Assembly (NCBI GenBank): GCA_024648695.1
Contig: JACAVV010000009.1
Coordinates: forward strand, 1 to 40,842
From: Nitrospina sp.
GTDB taxonomy: Bacteria > Nitrospinota > Nitrospinia > Nitrospinales > JACRGP01
Reading direction: 5' to 3'
DNA length: 40,842 nucleotides
A program made the translations under genes and the position numbers. The notes under the pieces are model-generated. The model saw nothing but the letters and a program-made list of their open reading frames with translations. It was not told the DNA's origin and made no database searches. This document shows positions 8,510-16,905 of the stretch, one piece after another; the stretch's first letter is position 1, and the number at the start of each line of letters is the position of its first letter.

Positions 8510-9240
8510 ATTCGTGCTTTCTTTTTAGCTTCCCAAAACACATGCTTCAATCCGAAATAAGCCAGGGAATCCTTCATATTAGATATAAAACGGCCAAACC
8601 GGCTCATTCGGTGGTCCGTCAAATACTCCATCGTCAATACCACACGCTCCTCATTTTCGCCAAGAGGTGTTACCTTATGGTGTAGGCGCCCCCCATTAAA
8701 AAAAACCAGGGTTCCTGGTTTTACAGGTACGGAACAGCGTTTGGTTTCACGCGTTTTATCATCCAGGTACAAATCATAAACTAGTTCGCAACTGGAATTA
8801 TCAATCAATCCTAAAAGTATGGTATACCGTTTTCCCCAATAATAAGACGTATCGTAATGAAACCCTATATGGTCGCCTGGCTCCGTATAAAAATACAAAG
8901 CATACGTATGAGGATCGTCCACAGGACAATCGATCAAATTTTCCTCACTCAGTTCCCGAATCATTGCGAACATATCGGGAGAATAGTACACTTGCCGGAT
9001 TGCAGAAGAAATCCGGTCAATATAGAATTTGTTTACGGCGCCCCCTTTTTTTTGCAGGGGAATATAATTTCTATGGACCTCGGTCCGGTACACCGGCAAA
9101 GGATCCAGTAAATGCTCAATCAGTTCAGAGGGTAGAAAATTTTCAATAGCTATAAACTCATTGCTATCGGAAAATTGTTCTTTCAAAAGAGAGAGATCCT
9201 GTTTTTGTATCGCTCTGGCCATTTCAGCCTGAACATCCAT
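8506..9240 (-). CDS. 2OG-Fe(II) oxygenase family protein
   Basis: Predicted iron- and 2-oxoglutarate-dependent dioxygenase or hydroxylase of about 244 residues. Counting from a TTG one codon upstream (9243), the iron ligands are H129 and D131 (FHYDTS) and H188 or H189 (GRLHHKV). R200 is positioned for 2-oxoglutarate binding in the ERVVLTMEY strand. The preceding TYALYFYTEPGDHIG segment is typical of the prolyl-hydroxylase-like double-stranded beta helix. ATG at 9240 is chosen. GGGAG lies about 12 nt upstream of the ATG and about 9 nt upstream of the TTG, so either start is possible. It is the first gene of a two-gene unit with the GT4 (4-nt overlap), which suggests hydroxylation of a lipid or sugar in the same pathway. 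The substrate is unknown. Confidence 0.85.
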   Translation of the reverse strand: MDVQAEMARAIQKQDLSLLKEQFSDSNEFIAIENFLPSELIEHLLDPLPVYRTEVHRNYIPLQKKGGAVNKFYIDRISSAIRQVYYSPDMFAMIRELSEENLIDCPVDDPHTYALYFYTEPGDHIGFHYDTSYYWGKRYTILLGLIDNSSCELVYDLYLDDKTRETKRCSVPVKPGTLVFFNGGRLHHKVTPLGENEERVVLTMEYLTDHRMSRFGRFISNMKDSLAYFGLKHVFWEAKKKARI

Positions 9241-9552
9241 CAAATTTCGATTCTCCCGATTATATGGCTGCCCCCTTTAATTTCCCATTGAAGGGTTTTT
9301 ATAAAACTCATAAAAACAATAAGTTATTTCACAAATCGCACTAAACCTGCAAATTATAGTACGAGTAGGTCCTTGATTCAATGAAAACTTTTTCAAAGGC
9401 TTTGCATTGCCGAAACCTGCCAAAGTAAAATGGTTTAGCGTGTTTTTCCTTTATCCACCAGGATTTCTTGTGTATTCTCACAACAGACTCATAGTTTGGA
9501 TTCATTTAGCATCTAAAGATCCAGTTTCATTTCAATAAATTCCAACCAAATT
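9241..9552. other. 312-bp divergent intergenic spacer
   Basis: AT-rich spacer between the minus-strand oxygenase/GT4 unit and the plus-strand GMC unit, so it should hold promoters for both directions. No tRNA, CRISPR-like repeat or strong intrinsic terminator is visible. Only weak promoter-like hexamers were found, such as TTGTGT at 9468 with CATAGT about 16 nt downstream. I would not rely on these. Confidence 0.5.
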
Positions 9553-9975
9553 TTGAAAATCCGTTTCTTTACATTCGAAAAGCAGACTTATTTAAAGTTT
9601 TGCCAAGTGGTGCTTCCTCGCAACGAGCGGTTGAATTTGGCCATTGAGGATGAAATTGTGGAAAAGATCAATCATATGCTTCCCAATTTGCCAATTTTGA
9701 TTCAGCTGGGAATCCACTTTGCGCTGGCTCTACTGGAAATTGGGTCTCTAGCAAAATACCGGTGCCGATTTAAAAACCTCGGCCAGGAAAATAGTCACAT
9801 TTACATTTACCAGTGGATCCATTCATCTTTTCCCCTGCTTCGCGACCTTTCAAAAATTTTGAACGGTCTGGTTCTTGTCCACTTTTATGATGACCCTCGC
9901 GTTATGCAACACCTCGGCTATTCCATTAACGATCATATCCAACACGTAAACTCACTACCCGAGATAAAATCTTGA
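9553..9975 (+). CDS. hypothetical protein coupled to GMC oxidoreductase
   Basis: I do not recognise this 140-residue protein. It begins at a TTG (9553) and has no signal peptide or Cys motif. It contains a hydrophobic central stretch (about 48-65, LPILIQLGIHFALALLEIG), then a basic region and a Tyr/His-rich part. Its stop overlaps the start of the GMC oxidoreductase in a TTGA arrangement, so the two are probably translationally coupled and may form a complex. Position and size recall the small non-catalytic partners that precede membrane-bound GMC dehydrogenases (for example gluconate 2-dehydrogenase subunit 3), but I see no sequence motif that proves it. No good Shine-Dalgarno precedes the TTG, so the start is uncertain. 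Confidence 0.6.
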   Translation: MKIRFFTFEKQTYLKFCQVVLPRNERLNLAIEDEIVEKINHMLPNLPILIQLGIHFALALLEIGSLAKYRCRFKNLGQENSHIYIYQWIHSSFPLLRDLSKILNGLVLVHFYDDPRVMQHLGYSINDHIQHVNSLPEIKS

Positions 9976-11501
9976 ATTCAGGAATTATCAGCGCAAAAGA
10001 AATAAAAAGCGATCAGCATCTAACGTGCGAAGTTCTCGTCATAGGCTCGGGATCCGGTGGAGGGGCCGCCGCCGCTCGATTGGCTGAAGGGGGTATGGAC
10101 ACCCTGCTGTTGGAGGAAGGCTCCTACTATGATCAAAGCGACTTCACCCGCAAACTGACGGAGATGACTCCAAAGATTTACCGCGATGCCGGGTTCAGCC
10201 TGATCTATGGCAACCCCTGCATCGTGTTTCAGGAAGGTAAATGCATCGGCGGCAGTACGGTAATGAACGGAGGCATGGCCTGGCACACGCCGGAACGTAT
10301 CATGAAAGTGTGGAGAGAGGAACACGGAATAGCATTCATGACTCCTGAAACCATGCGGCCCTACTTTGAATACATCGACCAGAGCTTACATGTGGCCCAG
10401 CAAAGTGAAGACTCGATCTCCCACGGCGAAAAGGTGTTCAAACGTTCGGCTGAATCATTGGGCTATGAGGTCACGAAAAATTTTCGAAGCCAGAACAATT
10501 GCAGAGGATCCAATGTTTGCATTCTCGGTTGCCCGGACAATCGCAAGCAAACGGTGCAAAACACTTACATCCCACGTGCTTTGCAAGCAGGCGCTAGGAT
10601 TTATACCGAGTCGAAGGTTCAAAAAATTCTTGCCGACAATAGAAGGGTCAAAGGAGTTTCGGGAATCATTAAAAACCGGGAAAGCGGGAAAAAATTTAAG
10701 CTGAGAGTAGACGCAAAAATTATCTGTGTCGCCGCCGGGGCTTTGCAAACACCTGCCCTTCTGCAACGAAGCAAGCTTGCCAACGGCAATGGCCGTGTTG
10801 GGAAAAACTTTTTGTGTCATCCCAATGTAAAAGCCGTCGGCCTTTACGATGAACCCATGAATCAATGGAAAGGCGTCCACCAAGCACACCAGATTCATCA
10901 TTTTATTGAAGAGGGATTTATCATGTCACCGGGAGGCGTTCCTCCAGCCGCAATCGCTCCGGGTTTTCCACAGTTTGGTTCCGAGCATCTGAACCTCATG
11001 GAGCAATACGACCGCATGCTTTCGACGGCAGTCATGCTGGATGACACCACCAGTGGCTGGGTCAAGGCACTGCCCTTTGATATCGTGTGGCCTTATTACC
11101 AAATCGATTCTGTCATGTTAGATCGAATTTACAAAAGCATGCGGCTCCTTGCCGGAATCCATTTAAATGCCGGAGCCCGAAAAGTGTTCCTGCCCTTTGC
11201 CCATTTGCCGGAAGTTAAAAATAGGGACGAGCTTGCCAAAATAGGGCCGGATTATGTAAAAAAAGGAGAAATTGAAATTTTTACGGTGCATGCAATGGGG
11301 ACCTGCGCTATGGGAGGAGATCCCAAACGGCATGTGGTGCAGTTGACTGGCGAGGCCTGGGAAGTTCCCGGATTATTTATCAATGACGCTTCTCTACTTC
11401 CCACCAGTATCGGGGTCAATCCGCAAGTCACCATTCAGGCTTTGTCTACGCGCATTGCGGATCATATTCTGGAAAATAGAAAACACTATTTGGACAAATG
11501 A
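9972..11501 (+). CDS. GMC family FAD-dependent oxidoreductase
   Basis: Flavoprotein of the glucose-methanol-choline family, 509 residues. The FAD-binding GSGSGGG motif is at about residues 25-31, followed by the adenosine-ribose acidic residues in LLLEEG. The second GMC signature region (EGKCIGGSTVMNGG) is near 88-101. A Cys cluster C177-x5-C183-x3-C187 precedes a KQTVQNTYIPRAL segment, as seen in long-chain alcohol oxidase and related bacterial GMC enzymes. The C-terminus has the HAMGTCAMGGD motif with its catalytic-region His, and INDASLLPTSIGVNPQ, the usual FAD/substrate loop. There is no Tat or Sec signal, so it is cytoplasmic or membrane-associated. The start is TTG 9972, coupled to the preceding gene. 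The substrate is probably a lipophilic alcohol; the electron acceptor is unknown. Confidence 0.9.
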   Translation: MNSGIISAKEIKSDQHLTCEVLVIGSGSGGGAAAARLAEGGMDTLLLEEGSYYDQSDFTRKLTEMTPKIYRDAGFSLIYGNPCIVFQEGKCIGGSTVMNGGMAWHTPERIMKVWREEHGIAFMTPETMRPYFEYIDQSLHVAQQSEDSISHGEKVFKRSAESLGYEVTKNFRSQNNCRGSNVCILGCPDNRKQTVQNTYIPRALQAGARIYTESKVQKILADNRRVKGVSGIIKNRESGKKFKLRVDAKIICVAAGALQTPALLQRSKLANGNGRVGKNFLCHPNVKAVGLYDEPMNQWKGVHQAHQIHHFIEEGFIMSPGGVPPAAIAPGFPQFGSEHLNLMEQYDRMLSTAVMLDDTTSGWVKALPFDIVWPYYQIDSVMLDRIYKSMRLLAGIHLNAGARKVFLPFAHLPEVKNRDELAKIGPDYVKKGEIEIFTVHAMGTCAMGGDPKRHVVQLTGEAWEVPGLFINDASLLPTSIGVNPQVTIQALSTRIADHILENRKHYLDK

Positions 11502-11938
11502 GAATATCTTGGATGCTGGCTTGCCAGCCAACGGAATCCGCCACGAAACAAATGGGGGTCTACAAGTTTATCTACTAAATAAGGCAAGATTGAAAAGAAA
11601 ATGGTGCTCAATATAATTCGGGAAACAGGTCCCAGGGCACCCCATTGCTGAAAGCTGTAGACGTAGGTATTCACCGATTCGTATAGCAGTCCGATAACAG
11701 CACCCGCAATGAAAGCAGTTTTGGTTCGATTGAACAAAAAGGCCGAGTATCCAACGGCACCGCCATAAAGACCGATGATCTTAACCCAGATCAACCACCC
11801 GATGGAAAAAGACCACAGGTTGAGAAAAACGGCGGACCATTCTATCAAAAATCCATAGACCCCGGCGGTGACCATCCAGGGTATGTCGCTCAACTGAATC
11901 AGGAGCCTTTGATATAATTTTTCTTTTAAGGAATCCAT
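11486..11938 (-). CDS. small multi-pass membrane protein
   Basis: Unrecognised 150-residue protein with four likely membrane helices (about 20-42, 47-68, 73-92 and 105-125), separated by short loops. GGAAAG lies about 7 nt upstream of the ATG at 11938, which supports the start. Its 3' end overlaps the end of the GMC oxidoreductase gene by 16 nt on the opposite strand. It is divergent from the Rossmann-fold gene, with a 56-nt spacer. No catalytic motif is visible. The hydrophobic pattern and start signal make it a credible gene, but no function is offered. Confidence 0.65.
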   Translation of the reverse strand: MDSLKEKLYQRLLIQLSDIPWMVTAGVYGFLIEWSAVFLNLWSFSIGWLIWVKIIGLYGGAVGYSAFLFNRTKTAFIAGAVIGLLYESVNTYVYSFQQWGALGPVSRIILSTIFFSILPYLVDKLVDPHLFRGGFRWLASQHPRYSHLSK

Positions 11939-11994
11939 TCACAAACTTTCCAAAGTTTTATTTCGAACGATACCAGATTTAAACCGAAGATAAA

Positions 11995-12681
11995 ATGAAT
12001 TCTCAATCAAAAAAAAGAAATGTAATGATCGCCGGAGCCACGGGCCTCGTGGGGGGCTTTTGTCTGAAATTCCTTTGCCATGACCCTGAAGTGGATGAAA
12101 TTTTTTGTTTATCCCGGCGCTTCCTTCCAAATCCTCCAAAATCCTCGCGTTTGAAGCAAAAGATCGTTGATTTTAATAAGCTTAACGCGTATTCTGAGCC
12201 CATTTCAGTAGACCAAGCTTTCCTTTGCCTTGGCACCACTCGAAAACAGGCAGGGAGCAAATCGGGATTGTTTGATGTAGATTATACGTATTCTTATGAA
12301 ATGGCCCATCTGTCCTTAAGAAATGGTGTGAAGCATTTGTTTCTGGTCAGTTCGCTGGGAGCCTCCACTCGATCCCCGGTTTTTTATTCCCGGGTGAAAG
12401 GACAACTGGAGGATGCGGTCTGCAAACTCCCTTTTAAATCCGTCCATATTTTCCGTCCATCTGCTCTGGTTGGTCAAAGGGAGGTACCAAGACTGGGTGA
12501 AATGATAGTTGAAAAATTAAGCATCTGGTTCCCTTTTGTGTTTTGGGGTCCTTTGAAAAATTTAAAACCTATTGAGGCAGGTCTGGTGGCAAAAGCCATG
12601 GTTCACCTTGCGAAATCACCCAAACCTGGTGTGCATATTTATGAATCCTCACAAATTTCTAAAATGGCTCAAATCGATTAG
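11995..12681 (+). CDS. NAD(P)-binding Rossmann-fold protein (TIP30/HTATIP2-like)
   Basis: Atypical or extended SDR of 228 residues. The glycine motif GATGLVG lies at residues 14-20 and the catalytic-type Y131-x3-K135 (YSRVK) follows a VSSLGAS strand. HIFRPSALVGQRE then matches the TIP30/HTATIP2 and YbjT-like NAD(P)H-binding proteins. No membrane segment is present. It is separated from the PAP2 gene by only 15 nt, so it probably starts an operon running through the glycolipid genes to about 20123. These small oxidoreductases are often annotated as nucleoside-diphosphate-sugar epimerases, but the substrate is not deducible here. Confidence 0.82.
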   Translation: MNSQSKKRNVMIAGATGLVGGFCLKFLCHDPEVDEIFCLSRRFLPNPPKSSRLKQKIVDFNKLNAYSEPISVDQAFLCLGTTRKQAGSKSGLFDVDYTYSYEMAHLSLRNGVKHLFLVSSLGASTRSPVFYSRVKGQLEDAVCKLPFKSVHIFRPSALVGQREVPRLGEMIVEKLSIWFPFVFWGPLKNLKPIEAGLVAKAMVHLAKSPKPGVHIYESSQISKMAQID

Positions 12682-12696
12682 TGCTTTATTAGCAAA

Positions 12697-13716
12697 ATGA
12701 ATCTAACAAAATATTTTTCTGAGTTTTCAGTAGGACATTGGATGGACTGGTGGAAACAAAGGTCGACAAAAGAAATCGTCCTGCCCGCCCTGCTTGCTGT
12801 TTTTTATATTGGAGCAAATGGGGTTTTAGGTGGATTGCGTATAGACCATTTTCTTACCGCTTTTCTTTTTTTAATTTTTTATTTTGGCCGGCCCTATACG
12901 CAATCGCTTTTCAATTTTTTGTTACCGCTTGGCCTCATGTTCATCATGTACGACGGTCAGGCCTATTTTGCAGATGCATTACGTCCCGACTACGTGCGCG
13001 TTCAGGAGCCTTACAATTTCGATAAAACCTTTTTTGGAATCAGCACAGAATCCGGAGTCCTCGTGCCGAGCCACTGGTTTCAGAATCATACTCATCCCGC
13101 ATTAGATCTTCTTGCCGGACTGGCTTATATCAGCTTTATTCCCGTGTTTTTATGTGTTGCCGCTTACTTTCATTTTTTTCTCTGGAAGACAGAGCCTAAC
13201 GAAAAAATCAAAAGTGAAATTAGCAACAAAGCTCCTGCTTTAATGTGGGGCATGTTTTGGCTAAACATCCTTTGTTGTACAACATATTATTTTTATCCAG
13301 CGGCTCCCCCCTGGTACGCGGAACAATACGGACTGGGTCCTGCAAGAATGGACGTGGCTCCCAGCCCAGCAGGAGGCGCACGAGTGGACGCCCTGTTGGG
13401 AATCACCTTATTTGCCGAGTTTTATTCCCGTACCCCCAATGTGTTTGGAGCCATTCCGTCCATTCATGTCGCATTCCCCTTGCTTTCGGTTTATTTTGCA
13501 TTCAAGTTCAATTCGCTCAGAGTTTTTTGTTTCAGTTACTTTTTGGTGATCGCTTTTTCTGCTGTTTATTTAAACCACCATTATATCATCGACCTTATCT
13601 GGGGAGCCATTTATGCGCTGGCGGTGGGTTGGACCATGGACCGCTTTTACAGCTGGCGTCTTCCACAAAAAGGCATCGGACAAACAAACATTTCCCAGGT
13701 TTCCTCCAACGTTTAA
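12697..13716 (+). CDS. PAP2-family membrane protein, Aur1/inositolphosphotransferase-like
   Basis: Integral membrane enzyme of 339 residues belonging to the PAP2_3/Aur1 group, which includes fungal inositol-phosphorylceramide synthase and bacterial and actinobacterial homologues. The motifs are YPAAPPWY (about 205-212), GAIPSIHVAFP with H257, and LNHHYIIDLIWG with H294/H295 and D299. These correspond to the Aur1 C2 and C3 motifs and would form the phosphotransfer site facing the periplasm. About six or seven helices are visible. It sits directly upstream of two GT-C-like proteins and a polyprenyl-phosphate-mannose-synthase-like gene. It may transfer a phospho-head group between lipids or dephosphorylate a lipid carrier; inositol use is an inference from family resemblance. 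Confidence 0.84.
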   Translation: MNLTKYFSEFSVGHWMDWWKQRSTKEIVLPALLAVFYIGANGVLGGLRIDHFLTAFLFLIFYFGRPYTQSLFNFLLPLGLMFIMYDGQAYFADALRPDYVRVQEPYNFDKTFFGISTESGVLVPSHWFQNHTHPALDLLAGLAYISFIPVFLCVAAYFHFFLWKTEPNEKIKSEISNKAPALMWGMFWLNILCCTTYYFYPAAPPWYAEQYGLGPARMDVAPSPAGGARVDALLGITLFAEFYSRTPNVFGAIPSIHVAFPLLSVYFAFKFNSLRVFCFSYFLVIAFSAVYLNHHYIIDLIWGAIYALAVGWTMDRFYSWRLPQKGIGQTNISQVSSNV

Positions 13717-13731
13717 CCTGCGCACATTCCA

Positions 13732-15237
13732 ATGAAATTTTTTGAAAATCATTGGACTTTTCGTATTTTATGGGCGTTTTTTATTCTGGCCACCTGCAAC
13801 TGGATTGCCCTTTTGCTTTGGTACTGGCCAGGGACGCTTCCGGATGGCCCCACCAGCGGAGTCTGGACTTCTTTGGCCTTTGATTTTTCCGAGGGAGTAT
13901 TCTACCGTCCTCTAATGAGTGAAGAGGGTTACGGTGGCACGCGTTACATGCCCTTGTTTTTTGTTATCCACGGTTTATTGATCAAGGTTCTCGGTAACCC
14001 GATACAAACCGGAGTTGGCTTGAGCCTGGTTTGCATTACTCTTTTCATCCTGGGAATCGCTTTCCTGTTAAAGGAATTGAAAGCACCCTGGAAAATTGCT
14101 TTGCCCTTATCGGTTTCAGTTTTAACAACCCTTTCATTGCAAATGACGTCTCTGAATATTCGTGGCGATTTCCTGGCTTCGGCTTTAAACATTTGGGCAC
14201 TCTGGTTTGCCTTTCGGGGGAATACTAATCGGCAATGGGGTCTCCTGTATTTATCCGCTATTTTGTTTGCCTTGGCCTTTTTAACAAAGTTTACTTCTCT
14301 GTTCGGTTGCTTCGCTGTCACCCTGTATCTTATTTTGAAAGGCCAAAACAACCAGGCGCTTCGTTTGGCGGGAACAACGGGAGCAATTATTTTTTTGGGT
14401 TTGGGAATGATTCACTGGGCCAGTGAGGGACGGGCTTTGCATTCCTTTCTGGAATGCTCCACCGGGGGCATGCAGTCGGACGATGTCCTGAGCGTATTTA
14501 CCCGGTTCAGCAAGGAAATGATTCATGATCCCTTTCTCGGAATTCTTCTCGCGCTTATGATCGTGGCCTGGGCCAAGGCCAAGCCCGATTGGAAAACCTT
14601 ACCCTCATTGGTTTTCTTGTCAACCCTGGGAGTCACTCTCATAATTTACACTTCTCCGGGAACGGCTACCAATCACCTGATTGATTTCCAAGGAGCCCTG
14701 ATCCTGGCTTTGGGTTTTCTGTGTTCGCAAAATTCCTGGGCGTTGAAAGTAACCACAGCAGGATTGGCTTGTGTCGGGATTTATATAGTGGCCTCATGGC
14801 ACCCCGAAGTGCCCTCGGTGCGAAACTTTTTCAAACAACACGGAAAACCGGAAACGCAAATTGTTGATGACTTCTATCGTCGTTACGGAGAAAAAGTCCG
14901 GCCGGTGCTTTCGGATTATACTTATTTTGCGCTCCATCAAGGGAACCGGGCTTATGTTGGAGACCGATTTAATTTGAACCTGTTGATGAAGAAGCATCCT
15001 GAAATCAAGCAGGACTTTGAAAAAAAAATTGAGTCCCGGTTTTTTGGATCCATTGTTAAATCCAATTGGCCGGGGATTTTCAAAAAAAACATCGACTCCA
15101 GAGACGATCCCCATTTTAAAGAACGGGTAATGAAATATCATGCTTATCAAAGAGATCCTTATTATCCTCTTATGCTAGAGCATTATGAAATCACCAGTGT
15201 CCAACGCCCCTTTGTTTTTTTCTCACCCAGACAATGA
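13732..15237 (+). CDS. GT-C-like polytopic membrane protein, paralogue A
   Basis: Membrane protein of 501 residues with about ten hydrophobic helices and a soluble C-terminal domain from about 365 onward. It is laid out like GT-C glycosyltransferases that use polyprenyl-phosphate sugars (GT39/GT83/DUF2029-like). The first extracytoplasmic loop (about residues 28-75) carries LPDGPTSGVWTSLAFDFS and YGGTRYMP, and a later loop has SPGTATNHLID. The downstream gene repeats these words, so the two are tandem paralogues. The Asp in the first loop is a candidate catalytic base by analogy with GT-C enzymes. No family name is certain. It lies 15 nt after the Aur1-like gene in what looks like one operon. 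Confidence 0.78.
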   Translation: MKFFENHWTFRILWAFFILATCNWIALLLWYWPGTLPDGPTSGVWTSLAFDFSEGVFYRPLMSEEGYGGTRYMPLFFVIHGLLIKVLGNPIQTGVGLSLVCITLFILGIAFLLKELKAPWKIALPLSVSVLTTLSLQMTSLNIRGDFLASALNIWALWFAFRGNTNRQWGLLYLSAILFALAFLTKFTSLFGCFAVTLYLILKGQNNQALRLAGTTGAIIFLGLGMIHWASEGRALHSFLECSTGGMQSDDVLSVFTRFSKEMIHDPFLGILLALMIVAWAKAKPDWKTLPSLVFLSTLGVTLIIYTSPGTATNHLIDFQGALILALGFLCSQNSWALKVTTAGLACVGIYIVASWHPEVPSVRNFFKQHGKPETQIVDDFYRRYGEKVRPVLSDYTYFALHQGNRAYVGDRFNLNLLMKKHPEIKQDFEKKIESRFFGSIVKSNWPGIFKKNIDSRDDPHFKERVMKYHAYQRDPYYPLMLEHYEITSVQRPFVFFSPRQ

Positions 15238-15267
15238 CCATTCACCCAAAGAAAATCAGGAATCCGC

Positions 15268-16785
15268 ATGAAGGATAACGCACACACTTTTTTCTGGCTT
15301 GCGGGAGTGTGCGCGTTAATAAGCCACCTGGCCTTATGGATCTGGTTTGTTCCTGGAGGATTGCCTTCCGGAAACACCAGTGGCGTATGGACCGCACTGG
15401 CTGACGATTTTTCCAGAGGCATTCTTTATCGGCCCGTTTTCAATGAATTCGGTTATGGCGGCACCCGTTACATGCCGTTGTATTTCATGCTTCACGGATG
15501 GTTGATCCAGATGTTCGGCGATCCGGTGAGCACAGGATTTATCCTCACCTTTTTTTCCATCGCAATTTTGGATCTCGGTAGTTTTCTTGTATTACGCGAG
15601 TTGCAGGTGAAACCGCAAATAACACTCCCATTGGTATTGCTAGCCCATGCCACCATCACCTTTCAGTTTACGGGACTCGAAGTACGAGGCGACTTTCTGG
15701 CATCAGCTTGCAATGTATGGGGATTTTATTTTGTCCTGCGATTTACGAAAAATAAAAACGGGAAAAATATAATTTACAGTTCGATATGTTTTCTTACCGC
15801 ATTTTTTATTAAGTTCACTACGGTGTTTGGAATTGTAAGCGCCTTCTTGCTTCTGTACTCCAGACAACAAAGCAGTGCACTCCTTCGCCTGATTGGAATA
15901 TTGACCTGTAGCGCGTGTTTCATCCTGGCAGGACTTTATTTTTGGAGCGAAGGAAAGATACTCGCCTCGTTTCAAGCCTGTGCCCTGGGGGGCTATAATT
16001 TTTCCTATGCGTTTAAAACCCCTTTCTGGTTTTTATGGACTGTGGTTCAGGACCCCTTTTTCCTTATCTTATTGCTCCTGACCCTGTTCACGTTTTTTCG
16101 AGGAATAAAATTCAGGAAACTTCAGCCAATTGAGATCTATTTCTGCATGACCTTCATTTTAAGCGTCGCCATTTTTTCTTCTCCCGGAACCGGGACCAAT
16201 CACCTGATAGATCTGATTGTCGCCTGCAGTTGGATTCTGGGTCTCCGCTTCACCCAGGGGAATGCAAATGGCTGGATAGTGAAAGGATTACTGGCCGCTT
16301 TATCTTTAGCGACGATTCTGGTCTGGCTACCGGGAATGCCCTCCATAAAGAGTCACATAGAGCGGCGGGAACGACCTCAAATACAAACAGTGGAATTAAT
16401 CCAGCAACGATTGGGATCGCATACTAAAAATCTTCTTAGCGAAAATCCTCTTCTGCCCATTTTGATGGGGCAACGCCCTATTGTTATGGATGCATTCAGT
16501 TTGAGGCTCATAGCGCACCAATCCAAAACCATTCGCAAGGACTTTGAGGAAAAGATGCGGTCTCGATTTTTTGACGCTGTTATTTTGCTGGATTGGTCCG
16601 GAGCACCTTTAAATGAATTGGAACAATCTATCCGGGAACACTCCTCGTTTGGAGTCGATTCGTTTTACGGCGGCGTCCATTTTCCGAGTGGATTTCTAGA
16701 CCTTTTGAAATCAAATTACTATCTCAGTTTTGTGAAAAGGCCCTATCTGGTATTCGAGCCCAAAAACCCCAAAAGCACAGAATAA
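15268..16785 (+). CDS. GT-C-like polytopic membrane protein, paralogue B
   Basis: A 505-residue membrane protein, clearly a paralogue of the gene just upstream. Shared elements in the same order are LPSGNTSGVWTALADDFS, YGGTRYMPL followed by HGWLI, the VRGDFLASA segment near 145-153, SPGTGTNHLID near 305-315, and the soluble C-terminal region containing RPQIQTVE. About ten helices are predicted by eye. A polyprenyl-phosphate-sugar-dependent glycosyltransferase is the best guess, with the duplicate perhaps adding a second sugar or using a second acceptor. It is separated from paralogue A by 30 nt and followed by a 120-nt spacer before the GT2 gene. Confidence 0.78.
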   Translation: MKDNAHTFFWLAGVCALISHLALWIWFVPGGLPSGNTSGVWTALADDFSRGILYRPVFNEFGYGGTRYMPLYFMLHGWLIQMFGDPVSTGFILTFFSIAILDLGSFLVLRELQVKPQITLPLVLLAHATITFQFTGLEVRGDFLASACNVWGFYFVLRFTKNKNGKNIIYSSICFLTAFFIKFTTVFGIVSAFLLLYSRQQSSALLRLIGILTCSACFILAGLYFWSEGKILASFQACALGGYNFSYAFKTPFWFLWTVVQDPFFLILLLLTLFTFFRGIKFRKLQPIEIYFCMTFILSVAIFSSPGTGTNHLIDLIVACSWILGLRFTQGNANGWIVKGLLAALSLATILVWLPGMPSIKSHIERRERPQIQTVELIQQRLGSHTKNLLSENPLLPILMGQRPIVMDAFSLRLIAHQSKTIRKDFEEKMRSRFFDAVILLDWSGAPLNELEQSIREHSSFGVDSFYGGVHFPSGFLDLLKSNYYLSFVKRPYLVFEPKNPKSTE

Positions 16786-16905
16786 ATCAAAAAAATAAGG
16801 TTTTTTTGGACTAGCCGTTTGGGAAAGGAACCGTTTTGTGGTATTTTACACTTCAAGCTATTTGACTGTCTTTCCCTTTGGACCCAACAACTTAAATAAA
16901 TCATT

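Noticed and set aside
10455-10901. A 148-codon minus-strand frame inside the GMC oxidoreductase gene
   Set aside because: It is antisense to conserved coding sequence that includes the Cys cluster; it has no recognisable motif and a poor start.
16821-16876. GGGAAAG and CTTTCCC inverted repeat before the DPM1-like gene
   Set aside because: The 7-bp arms are separated by about 42 nt with no T run or conserved leader structure, so neither a terminator nor a riboswitch is supported.
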